Below, one piece after another: positions 40,301-53,600 of a stretch of DNA of 64,000 nucleotides. The stretch covers positions 1,985,001-2,049,000 of the forward strand of contig JAOTOL010001604.1 in assembly GCA_034440575.1 (NCBI GenBank). Direction: 5' to 3'. The DNA comes from Imbricaverruca yamaguchii (lineage: Eukaryota > Arthropoda > Thecostraca > Neoverrucidae). The notes below the pieces were generated by a model, which searched no databases, had not been told where the DNA came from, and was given only the letters and a program-made list of their open reading frames with translations. The translations under genes were made by a program, and so were the position numbers. Numbering within the stretch: position 1 is the first letter of the stretch; the number at the start of each line of letters is the position of its first letter.

Positions 40301-43300
40301 TTGTATTTATTTATGTCCTAAAATCAGAAAATATTAGTTTTAGCTCATGGACAAATTGCGTGTTCAACGTGTAATTAAGAGGATCCATATACATACATAG
40401 GGGACAATTGAGGAACAATGTAGGGACTGTCTACGATCGTTTTGATTATGTTTGCAATGTGCACTGGTGTTCTAATGCTTATGTTAATTTCCTTCCTCAT
40501 AACTACCGGAATGGGCTAAATCCGTATTTTGATGAGCTACATCCTTCTTGGGATGGCTCAAAAGAAAGATGGGACCTGACCTCATTATTATAGGAAATGA
40601 AAGACCTGACCAATCCCAAAAGTACACAAAGCAGCCCCTGCCTCTTGAGGGCAGGGTGATGTGAGTATCAATGTGAAGTGTGCGCATCAAAATCTATCTA
40701 CGGAACCTGTGACAGACATTGCCCGCTCCACACACTGATCCAACATTGCCCTGATGATCATCTTGTCCAGCAATGTCACCATGGCTATTATACTAGCAGC
40801 CGCAGGATACGGACACACCTCAGGCTGCGTCGATAACAATGATTCATTAAGTGGTAATCATCAAGTGGCTGAAGTCATCACCAAATGGTGCCATGACGCG
40901 GCACAACATCATCGGCACCTGATGCCCAGTTGCAAGCGCTACAGCTACACGGTGCCATCCAGCATGGTTGACGTGTTTCTGCGAAAGACTGGTGCGATTT
41001 GAAACGATCTGCGGTGCAAGAACAGTACAAGAATAGCATCAGAACAACACAAGATAAACAGAAGAACAAGAGGCTACACGAAATGACAGGAGGGTAGGTG
41101 CCTCGCCACATCATGGACGACATTCGAATGTGTTGCATGCCAGGGTACAGTCAGAACTGGAGAGAGAAAAGGTGGCCTGGTCGAGGCCTTCACCAACTCA
41201 CCATTCGTTATGTGACTCGTACGGTGTTGCGGAGAACACATTTTGTTAGCATGACACACAATGAAGAACAGTCAAATCCTTCCAGGCGGGTTGCCAGGCA
41301 AGGGGCGACGAGGTACAGCACACATCACGACAGCAGCAGTGACACAATATCGTCCTGTGGTCGAAGGGGAATTCGATATGGAAACTGGGTCTTTTGAGCC
41401 AGCAGCTACTCCTTTCTGGGACCCACTCCGTCTTCTGAGTCGCACTCCTTCCTTCAGATACCCACACCCCTTCCACCCACACTAACCACAGTCGTCCCAC
41501 CTCCAGTACCCACACTTTTCCCACTCCTAGTAACCACACTCCTCTCCTACAGTAGCCACACTCCTTCCCCCAATACCCACACTCCTTCCCCCCAATACCC
41601 ACACTCCTTCCCCCAATACCCACACTCCACCCTGCAGCAAACACGCGCCTTCCCTCCGAAGGCTGCGCCCGTCTCAATAAGCCACGCTTCAGTCTCAGGT
41701 TACCTACCGTTCTCTCCAGTATTCAGAGGCTGATCCCAACGGCAACGCGAAATAATTCGAAGTGACAAATAGCAAGTGCCGCAGGCCATCAACTCGCAAT
41801 CATGTGAATTTGCAAGAACACCAAAAATACTCGCACTGAATTCACCAGTGATCTAGATGTGTATTTTTCTAGAATGTTACGGCTGCCCTAGCATCGTCAC
41901 ACACCAAAATGCGATTTTGTGTATAAATTATGAAATCGTATGTACTCCCGGAAGGGGTAAGCGTCTATTGGCGCTTGGGCCGTCTGTGGATGCGGCGTGG
42001 TGCGCCTCTCCAGCTGCAGGCTGCCTACTCGGGCTTCGGCCGACTCCAGATGCGAGGTGCGTCTTCGGCTGGCTTGTTTACTGAACAACGCGCCTCGGCT
42101 CTACATCACGGCTATAGCGACCTCTACTCTACATCACGGCTCTAGCGACCTCGGCTCTACATCACGGCTCTAGCGACCTCTACTCTACATCACGGCTCTA
42201 GCGACCTCGGCTCTACATCACGGCTCTAGCGACCTCGGCTCTACATCACGACTCTAGCGACCTCGGCTCTACATCACGGCTCTAGCGACCTCACGGCATT
42301 ACTCGCCAGCCGCCAGCTCGCCGCGAGTGCGCGCGTCTGAGCAGCGCTCTGCCGCCGCCCGCGCCAAATGTCCGCGCCAAATGTGACCGCCGGGCGGCCG
42401 CGGCCGGCTGCCGCGCGAGCGGCTGCCAGCGCGGCGCTGGCGACGCCGTCGGCGGTGTCCGGCGTCCGGCTGGCGACACGGCCGCCCGCCGTGTCGTGTC
42501 GTCATCGTATCGGCCGACCAATCGGCGACATTCCGGCCGAACAGCATTGTTTTCGGCCCGGCTGTCTGTCGCCGATCGGCGGCGGACATGATTTACACGG
42601 CCGAGCACCGCCAGAGTGGCGGGCCGGGCCCCGCCGCCGCTCGGCGGATCGCGTGGCCGGCCGTCACGCCACGCGACGTCACGCCACCTCGCGCTGCGTC
42701 GGTCGTGCCCGTCCGGGCGCCTCGATCGCGTCTGCCGTGAGCCGGGACTGCAGTGCCGTCGGCTGCACATGGCTGGCTGTCGTAATTATTAAGTGCTCGT
42801 CGCACGCGCGCACTCCCCATAGAACGAGAGGTGCTGCGGCGGGCGGACATGTCAGGCAGAGCATTGGCCGCACGCCGTGCTCGTGATACAAATTATGTCA
42901 TTGAACTGGAATGTCCTGATCAGGTGATGGGAGCTGCGGTTCACGCAACAAGATGCGCCTAGCAAGGGCCCCCTTCGCTGAAGCCGGTGTAGGAAACTTT
43001 CGGACGAAGATGATTTATGACAGTAATACGACAGAAATAATGGGGCTGGCTTAATATCTCCACGAACTTTGCCCAAATGAGAATGCGACTCGTAGCATCG
43101 ATTTTACAATATCTCAGGCAATTTGTATGCTTAGTTCTGACCATATTCGCAGCTGTGGCAATGTTGTATTCCGCAATATTACCACCTGTTTACTAGGACG
43201 CCTAATGTGGGATGATAATATTGCAGGAAAACATGATGGCTCTGATATAGGAAAGCCAACTATGGCAAAATGTTTTACCTCAGGCTGTTGACCAATGCGT

Positions 43301-46300
43301 AATGCCAGCCCGTTTCCGGCTAAACAAAACACTCGATTACGCTCAGAGGCTTGTGGTGCCAAGGGAAAGGAAAAGAGCCCGAGGGGCAGCGATATGACCT
43401 GTTGTGACACTGGGATCCAACGATTTCCAAACCGAAATTGCAAACAGATCTTGAAGACTGAATTATATATGATGACCATCTTCTGAAGAAAGAAACCTGT
43501 GGCAGCTTCAAAGCTCTCACCCGCCACCGAGATCCCATAGTTGCGACAATTACGGGAAGCCAAGATGCCTCATCCTCACGATTTTCAATTCATCCGAGAG
43601 TACATGGGCGATTTTGCTTCAAGTTAGTAGTTCTTGTTAGTTCGCCCCAGGCCGGGCCTCAGACCGTCCTCAGCCCGGACGAACATTGGCTCCGGGATCG
43701 CAGTTCCGCACTGTCCCCTCAAGGATTTCAGAAACTATGGCACCCACACAATAAACAGATATCGTGGGAGAGTCCATAACGATTCCGGAAAGAAACACAA
43801 CCGGAAGTTTGTCAATTTCTGCCCCCCAAAAAAATAGGCACGCACCACTTCACAGATGAAGTCACTTGCTGGCTCTGGAGCTCTTTATTCACACGCGAAT
43901 TCCAAAATGAAGCGTTTCGGGTGATGAAGAAAAGGCACATCGAACTGTTGATTACCAACATCGAAAATCAGTTTGCTTTTCAATTTCGAGTTGCCAAATC
44001 CTTGAATATTTTATGCTCAGAATTGCCGTATCCCAGATAGCAGTTTCGTCGATTCAAATGCGGTAAGCAATCCCTGACAGTTTCATGTAAATATCCGTAT
44101 TCGGGAATGTGTGGCATCTGGTCGCTTTTTACATGATCTCACACAATGAATGGCAGATCAGTGACCTTGGATGGCCTGACCCCAAGTTTTTCTAACCGAC
44201 GGAAAATTGATGTTAGACAAGGTGCGCCAAGCTTGGCGTGCGCCGCTCTTCAGCTGTCGCTGAAGTGCCGCAGAGGGAATCCCCTCTGCGGAGGGGATTC
44301 CCTCTGCGGAGGGGATTCCTGAGCCTCTCAGTCAATCCCGGCCAGACAACCATCAGCGCAACTGATATTGACACAACTGCGCCCTGGTGGATCACATTGT
44401 CCCAGCGACATTCATTCACGCGCCAACGCAGCCGATCCGTGTCTTCCATGAATGACTGATCCATCTTGTTCTTTCTCCCGTTCTCTCTCTCCTCCCCTTT
44501 GTACGATATCTCGCGCCGGTCGTCCCCTAGAAGCCTTTGAGCCTCTCGGTACGGCACAACGCTCTACTCCTTCCAGTGTGGGGAAGACTCGGCCAGACCC
44601 AGCACTGACTCTTGTTCTAAGCTAGATGGAATGATGCGGTTAGCGGCATAACGTAGCTCCACCAGTCTTGAAATTTCAGCTTTCTGATATATTTTTTTTC
44701 ATCCGTTTGGTTGAGTCTTCAGGCTATATCTATGGGGCCTAATACGATTTGACTTGAAACTTGGAGCACCACTAGGTGGCATAATTTGCCAATATGTATG
44801 CTGGGTTTTTCCTTTTAAAATGCCACTTAGCAATGGTATTATGCAAAACAGCCTGATAAAGATGAGATTTCCGTTTCCCTTGAGGCTACTGTCTAGTATT
44901 TGTGGACTTCTCTATGATTACTTCCCGCACAATCCTATATGACAATTGACTATATCTTGCACGGTTTGTTCATCATGAATGTTTTGAGTGCGTCTAAAAG
45001 CCACATGGTGACAACGTCGTGGCCAAACTGGCCTGCCCCGGATTTCTTCGTAACTATCATGGAGGAAAACTCCAGTTTTGACACAAGGTGCGCTCATCAA
45101 TTATAGAGTGATACGCGGAGATACGAAGGAGAAGTGCAAGGCGATATTATCAACGGCTTAGGCGATATCCTAAGAAACATTCACGGGTCGGGGTGCCAAA
45201 TTGACCCTTCCCACATCGCTAGGGCTAAAACCGCTTCCCAAATCCTGCAAATATAATGCAGTGGCGGGATACGACAGGATATCAGTCTGGTATGTGCGAA
45301 CTCGCAGTATTTATTAACGCTAGATGAAATATAGCTTAATGTATATAAGCCGCCTAAAACCTTAGTACGTCTGATTGCCAGAGCTTACAACTTTTTGAAC
45401 AGTACAACGTAGAAGTAAAATGGAAACGTAAACAAAGCTCAACAGCCCGTTCCAGTGTGTAGATGACTACCTGCCCTCATGCACTCCTGCAATCATAGTT
45501 TCCAAAACCAATTCGACAAGGGACATTTTACGCTCCTCGAGCCTAGTTAGTGCGGTAAATGAGATGGCCACACGCTAAATGAGATGACAACTCGGTAAAT
45601 GAGATGACCACGTGGTAAATGAAATGACCACGCGTTGAATGGAATGATCAGGCGGGAAATGCGATGACCACGTGGAAAATGAGATGACCACGCGGTAAAT
45701 GAGATGACCATATGGAAAATGAGATGATCATGAGGTAGATGAGATGGCCACGTGGGAAACGAGATGACCACGCGATAAATACGACCGCACGTGACGAGCG
45801 ATTAACCAGCCAGCCGCCACTCACCTGTCGTATCCGCTCCAGACGATCGGCCTTCTCCTCCAGCACGGGGTCGGCCATCTGCGGCACCTTCACCTCGGGA
45901 TTGAACGCCTGCGAGTCGAGGCCGACACCAGCCAGCGGGTGTTCGTAGCTGTTGGCCGGGGTCGTGGTCAGAGAGGCACAGCAGAGGTGTTCAGCGGCAC
46001 AGCGCGAGACGCAGGGTCGCAACACGGCACCAGCACGTCAGCAATGTAGTCTCATGTCTCATGCACGTGACAGCTACCACTCCAATAGTGATGAGCATAA
46101 TTAACCAGCTTATTTACAAATACACTAAGTCAAACAACGTGCAACGGCTACGTCATTGATCACACGGCGGCTGTATTGGTTGTAGCACCTATGTTGATGG
46201 CCGAATCAGGACTATTCGGCAATGCAGGTGACTCACTCTCCAACACGTGTTCCATTCCAGCACTCGGTCTCCTCTCCGTAGACTCCCTCCGTGCAGGCGG

Positions 46301-47577
46301 TGTCGGCCAGGGAGCTGAACAGTCCTCTGTGCTGTTCAACCTGACCTGTGGGACACAGATGAGGGCCTGGTCAGCGGCGAGGCACATATAGAACGGCCCG
46401 GTCAGTGGTGAGACACACAGAGAACGGCTCGGTCAGTGGTGAGACACACAGAGAACGGCCCGGTCAGTGGTGAGACACACAGAGAACGGCTCAGTCAGTG
46501 GTGAGGCACACAGAGAACGGCTCGGTCAGTGGTGAGACACACAGAGAACGGCCCGGTCAGTGGTGAGGAACACAGAGAACGGCCCGGTCAGTGGTGAGGT
46601 ACACAGAGAACGGCCCGGTCAGTGGTGAGACACACAGAGAACGGCCCGGTCAGTGGTGAGGCACACAGAGACCAGCCAGTGACGGCTGGAACACACAGAG
46701 AAGGGCCCGGTCATTGGTGAAGCACACAGAGAAAGACCCAGCGACGCCCGTGGCTTCCTAGTAGAAGCAACGACGAGTCACTTTACGCAGCCAAGTCACA
46801 TGAGGTCATACCAAGTAACTAGAAGAGATGAGCCTAACACGTGTTACTGCAGCCGCCGGATGCAAATATACAGTTCATTTCAGGTCATCTGGAGGGGCAG
46901 ATTAGCGGCGATCCTGAATCGGCAGGGTCACAACAGCTCCGAGCAGAACGTGGATCGACATGGTCACAAGAGTTCAGCACAGAGCATGGATCAGCAGGGT
47001 ACAAGGCTCCATAATCCCATTCTCGTTAGAGGGCGCCACTGTGCCAGAGAGGCCATCACCAAACGTGAAAGGTGAGGTGAATCCCCCCCCCCCCATTGAA
47101 AGTGGCGCGCATGCGGCCGGGAAGGCGTACCACAGGGAGGGCTCGAGTGCATCCCCTCTCGAATTTTTCAGTCAGAAGCCTAACCCTGCGTAGCATGTTG
47201 TGAGTTTCAAGTGGGCACTGCTAGCGACATCTGGTGTGTTTGTTATCGCTTAAAGTTCCAGATTGGATGCTAGATGTAGCGGTGTGTTGCGGAGGCAGCA
47301 TCAGCTGACGGTTGTGCGATCGGGACGATAACTCCAATGCTATACATCAACGAGAGTACTTCACCTCCAAAATGGGGAGACGTTCGCAGCTGGCATTAGT
47401 CTTTGTGGCACAGCTGAGAGACAGGATTGGCCGATGAGAGATAGCAGATTCGGCGCTGTTGTGCGATAGCGAGCCAGTCGCACATTAGCTGTCCTGTTTC
47501 ACGACTGTACTTCAATGATAATATCATAAGATAGGTCGGCTGGATCTGTACATACAGACCTACCATAGGTGTTACCC

Positions 47578-47650
<73 letters not shown>

Positions 47651-50600
47651 TGAAGATCTATTGTGAACGTCGAATGATGGGTTGTGGCTACCCTATTGCC
47701 TTATGCAACAAACATTGAGACAAAAGGCGGATTCAGATGGGACATTGACGCCACTACCGTAGTTTCCAGGTGGGCTCCAACCTTATGAGCGCAGGGACGA
47801 TTTTAAAGCTTGAGAGGTAAGACGATGCCTGTCTCCTGTGTCGGCCCGCGTGCCCCCCCCCCCTATTATTGGAGAGAAAAAAATATTGGTTTGCGATAAC
47901 TTGCTCCTCGAACCCCATAGTTCTTTCTGCTTTTATTTCTATGGTCAGATTTCCAGTTCAGCTGTTCGAACGCTTCACAACTGCTCTTCCCATGTGTCTA
48001 AGCCTCTATGTAACCTAGACGCAAGCTGCCAACCCCGTCACCTCCCCATTGTGTTGACGAAACAATGTTCTACCGCAGTCATAAAATGGCTGGTTACTGC
48101 CAGGGTCCCATGCTTTTAAACCTTCACGGTTTGCGTTGCTGTCGCACCAATGGCCATAGCCATTGAAAGCAATTGGTTCTGCGAAAGCGCTTTATTCAGC
48201 AGTTGGCAACGAAAGACGTAGTAAAGACGGTCCTCCCGGCAGCAGTGTGGAAAAATAAAAATAAAAATCATGGTTTCTCTTTTGCAACACACGATGCTAC
48301 GCAATGGCTGCACAGCCTTTCCCAGGGCGGAACTTCTGAAGGAGCAGGTCAGACGGGCAAGCGGGCCCACTCGGTGTGGACCATTTTTCTCGAGTGACGT
48401 AGTACTTGGGGTTGGCGGCAGTTTACTGTCACTCAGGCGACAGATTTAATTTCCTCGAGGAATGGTCAGCTGGTCATTGTGATGCCCGGTGGCAAAGTGA
48501 CGCCACGGATTTCGGATCAAGAGTTTGGTCAACTTTTTCGTGGTAGGCCATACGGTGCCAAGCAACTTTCTAAATCCGACTGCATTCCGCTCGAAAGGGA
48601 GCCACGTTTTCGCTGCTTACGACATACGCATAGCGGACAAAATTTGTACCTCGACTGTTGGTGAGCGACAAATATCAGTATTGTTTAACCTTTGCCGCTC
48701 GTCGGCCACGCTGCGGGGGCCATGGTGGCATCGACCTCGACGGAGCCCGACGGAGACCCGCCAGGCGGATGGATCTGTAGCGGCACCGTCGGGCAAGTCC
48801 ATCCACACAATTCATGTCACCTGATGCAGAAACTGGGAAACTTCCGGAATGTACCCGGTCTCCTCCATTTCCCGGTTATCCGGGTGGGGCAACAGCTCTG
48901 TTGCGGGCCCCTGGACTACGCACTAGCTGTATGTGGCAGTGGGACTGATCCCATTGCTAGGCCGAGATCTCCAGAAGTAGCCGGACAAAGGTCGCAGTTC
49001 GTCGTGGTAGTCTGGTGAGGCAGGTTCTGCCAGCCGTCCAAGAATATCTACAAAAGGTGTGTCTCAAGCCACACGTTATTCTGGTCCAGATGAAGTTCTA
49101 TCCGACGCCACACTCGTGGATGACGTTAGTCGGGAAGTTCTAAGGCGAGAAGCCCAGGGTGTAGCTCAGCGGGGTGCCTACGGGTTTGTCTGTTGGTGTG
49201 AGACGACGGAGTGCGACCCTCACGTCTCCACCAGCGCACTTGACCTGTACGAGGCGGGCCAATGAGGCGGCACCGTCTGACCGCGCCCCCTGACACACCC
49301 CTCGGTGCTGACTGACACGTCCGTGTCGCCGCCCGAGATGCGGACGTACACTGTTGTGACCAGCCGCTCGGTCTTACCTGCTCTGGCTCGAGTGACGACT
49401 AATGTTTTGGGCTAGGTGCGCGCAAAGGTATTTACTTTACAAGTGGAAACCAGCAGGTTCCACCAAACAAGTGGAGTCGCATCTCGTAGAGCGGTGTTGA
49501 TGCTCTGTGACAGGTGCTCAGCCGCAATGTGTCCTGCTCCCTTGGGGACATGGCGAAGCAGTGGTACCTCCGCCTGAAGCACCGCAAGAGTAGCACCATA
49601 CCCGCAGGAGGGAAAGACACATTCGTGGTCCGTCATGATCTGGAGGCGTCAACCTACCTGCTCTGGGAGCAATGTTAAGCGACAAGCCCAAGAGCTTGGA
49701 CCGTAGTCAAGCCAACGCAGGATTCGTGACGAGGTTGAAAATGTGCGTCGCAAAAGAAAATCGCCTTGCGCTTGTTCGAAAGCGATTAGCGAGTGGTGCA
49801 CTGAGCATCATGGTTGGGGTCTTGAAACAGATCGATGGAACATGTAGCTGAGGCTGATCCCCATCATCGGGGAACTGAGACGATCTCCTGTTTCCGACGC
49901 GGCTCTAGTTCACGGTGATGCTTATACGCGTTACTTTTGACATCGTGACATTCATTTTCACAGGCCGAAACAATACGAGGCCATCCATGATGCGAGTTGG
50001 TCATGTTGCTTTCGAAGGCATATAAAAGAAACGCTTGGTGTAAGGTACGTCACGTTTTTTTAAGTGACATGACCAAAAATTACCTTGAAGAAGTTCAATT
50101 GCCAGGGTTAAGTCCCATTTTGAACGAGCGTGTACAAATTATACATCTCACATGATTCCTGTCTGTTCTTCATCGTATGCATCCCCGAGACTGTTCAACA
50201 TAATTTCAACTAAATTAGGTTACATTTGAACATAAACACATGATCAACGAAGTTGCAGCGGAGGTAAGATGTCCTTAATAATCGTGAGCACCAAAAGCAC
50301 ATCAGACACCGACAAACACGTCTGATTCTAACCAACGGCGCACATATGTTGAATGCAAATGCGTTGAATATCTTGTTGTCAGTTGATAAAACCTGAAATG
50401 GAGCTACCAGATAAATACAGTATCATCCACAACTAGTAGAAATATGGGAATGATATGAGTCAATATATACTCAGAGTCGAATATTTACTCTCTTCAGGTA
50501 ACCATATATTCCGATGTAACTTTCGCATTCTACACCATCTTAATTCTTGTGCTGCAGTGTAGGGTAGAAACTACAAATTAAGATAAAAACTGTACAATAC

Positions 50601-53600
50601 AATCTTGGTTTGTCAGCGTCGTCCTGTCTGTATTTCGAGGGAGCTCAAGAAGCTCGTAAGAAGCGTAGCCGGCTCTACCGGAGGCATCGTGCCCAAAGGA
50701 AACCGTCGCGAGAGCGACCACCGTCGCCGATCAACTCCGCCACCCCCGATCCAGATCCGCGATGATCCCGATCCAGATCCAGATCCGCGATGATCCCGAT
50801 CACCTCCGGTTCCGTGATCATTAACATGGTGTAGGAGGTCGAACGACCAAGCATCGTGCGACGACTAAAAGCTCGGAGACGACGGCGTCAAACGAATATC
50901 AGGTGTTTACTAGAGGAGACTGAGGAGGAGGCGCGAGAGACCGACCAGAGTGGGCCAGACGAGACCGACCAGAGTGGGCCAGACGAGACCGACCAGTGAG
51001 ACAGACGAGACCGACCAGAGTGAGACAGACGAGACTGACCAGAGTGAAACAGACGAGACCGACCAGAGTGGGCCAGACGAGACCGACCACAGTGGGACAG
51101 ACGAGACCGACCAGAGTGAAACAGACGAGACCGACCAGAGTGGGCCAGACGAGACCGACCAGAGTGGGACAGACGAGACCGACCAGAGTGGACCAGACGA
51201 GACCGACCAGAGTGGACCAGACGAGACCGACCAGAGTGGGCCAGACGAGACCGACCAGAGTGGACCAGACGAGACCGACCAGAGTGGACCAGACGAGACC
51301 GACCAAGTGGGCAGACGGACCGACCAGGTGGGCCGACGAGACGGCGACGACCAGAGTGGACCAGACGAGACCGACCAGAGTGAGTCAGACGAGACCGACC
51401 AGAGTGGACCAGACGAGACCGACCAGAGTGGACCAGACGAGACCGACCAGAGTGAGGGCCAGACGAGACCGACCAGAGTGGGCCAGACGTGACCGACCAG
51501 AGTGGACCAGACGAGACCGACGAAGTCGCTCCGGCATCTTCGGCAACGGGCTCAGCTGCCAGGATGAGAGGCGACGACGAAGGCGACTCTGACACCACGA
51601 CACCGGGCTTGTCAGTAGACTGGCACCCTCTGCCCGACCACTATTTCCTGTTACAGCTGTCAGTGTTCCCTTTGTGTATTTAGTCCGCTTCGTTCGCCAT
51701 CACGTCTTCTTACGCATGCATACCATATACGAACACCTGAGTGTCCTGTATTCTTGTACAGACGTACATCCCACAGGTGCACGGTAACTACCTACTGTTG
51801 AGTTGACGTTCTTGAGCCTAGAAGGGAGGATAGTTGCGGGGCCTGAAGCTGTTCGGGCGCCGGTTTTTTGCTGGTAGTGTGAATGTTCGGCTGGGTTATC
51901 GAATGAGGAAAAAGTGGCGTCACTATTGCACAGGTGGCCCAATTCGACTTTGCAGGACATCTGATAAATGGGCAGTTAAAGAAATAGGCCGATTGTACCA
52001 TTTGCATGATTAGTAACGCTGTTCAGTATGCCCAGCCGGAGGTAAGCAACACTACATTTTCGAGAGCCGGCAAATGTGTAAAGAAGTGACGTCACAGAGC
52101 AGTAACCTGACATGACCCAGACACAAGGTGTTTGCAAGGATGCGTCTTTGCAATGGTGTATCTTCACTCGTGATCACTCGCATTTCTCCATGACGCTTAG
52201 CCGAATGCTGCTCCACGCTCCATGACGCATACGGTCTGGTATATCCTCAGCTCCGCGAAAACCTTCAAAATTAGTGAAGCGTCACCCATTGACATCAAGG
52301 GGCGTATCCGCCATGTAACGCATAGCAACTCTGCAATAACGGAGCCAAGAACTGGAAGCGTTTGCCATTCACCTGGCGTCAATGCCATTCTAAAATCGAT
52401 GCAGTTTAGCCATAGTGTCACTCATGTAAGCTGTGAAGGTGTCTCAATTTATATACCGGCACGAGCCGCTGATCAGAGCAATCTCCATCTCGTCCAAATC
52501 CTTGGAGCATGCTTCTCATGGGAAAGTCACCCCCCCCTACATACCCACTTACCGAAAATTGTATATACAGCATAATGCCAATCAGATGCATGTACGATGC
52601 AAGTTCTTTTTAAAGTGACCAGTGTAAAAGTAGCATATCTCCTAAAATCGCTATCTAGAACTGATACGCTGTCAACATGAATCGTCACTTTCGACGGAGC
52701 ATGCAATGATGCAAGAAAGAAAACAATGGCCAGATTACAGAATGGCAGGAAAAGTGGTTAGCACATGACACCCAATAAATCTCAATGGAAGGAACTCCCT
52801 ATTCAGAATAGAAAGGAATATTCTTCTTTAGCTAAGGGAAGAAGGCACAAGGCTCGAGCACCGCTGCGCGCAATGACACGTAGAGGGCATCAATGGACAA
52901 GTTTCACGTGATGGGTTTTTGGTTGGGAAAAAATCGGTAATATTACTTCGTAGACCAACGGAAATACGTTCCTCACAAGACAAGCATTTGCAGCGTAATT
53001 TAGTTATTTAACTGATAGTTTGCCATCGATTTAGAAACATTCTCGTAACAACGACTGGCCAGCCTCCCACCCAGCAGCGGCGGCGAGCCCCCTGACAGTC
53101 AGCCCCAGCAGTGCAGTACGACATGGAGCAGGGGGGGGGGGTACGGCCCGCCCCCTCTCGGTCCAGCCTCCCAGCCAGAGGAAGCCGGCGTCCGCCTGTA
53201 AACAAGCCTAGTTAGATCAACTGGCGCTGAAACGAAGCAGAAACGCGACATTCCACCGCAGAAATGAAGTCCGACTGTTTCGGTCGCCTTGCGCTGCCGA
53301 AAATCTCCGATCGATCGATCTTGTTGCTAAGGGAAATGGCAGCGCAATAAGTGAGTATTTCACGAACACATTTTGAAAGAGTACGTATCGTATTCATTGG
53401 AGCAGCGATGGCATACCGGTTCGGTTTGCATGCCTTTAATGATTATGATCTTGGGCCTCTTATGCATCGCTTCAGAACGTGTCGCGATTTTATCACTCAG
53501 CATATTTTGAAAGCTTACAGTGCGATTGAACGGCTTACACCAATCATTTTGCTACAGTGCTCTTCATCCTTATACGAATTATGGTTGCGCTTCTAGCAAC

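Noticed and set aside
42291..42886. Arg-rich frames of 159 and 172 residues on opposite strands
   Set aside because: Compositional openness of a CpG-rich block. No domain and no matching splice sites.
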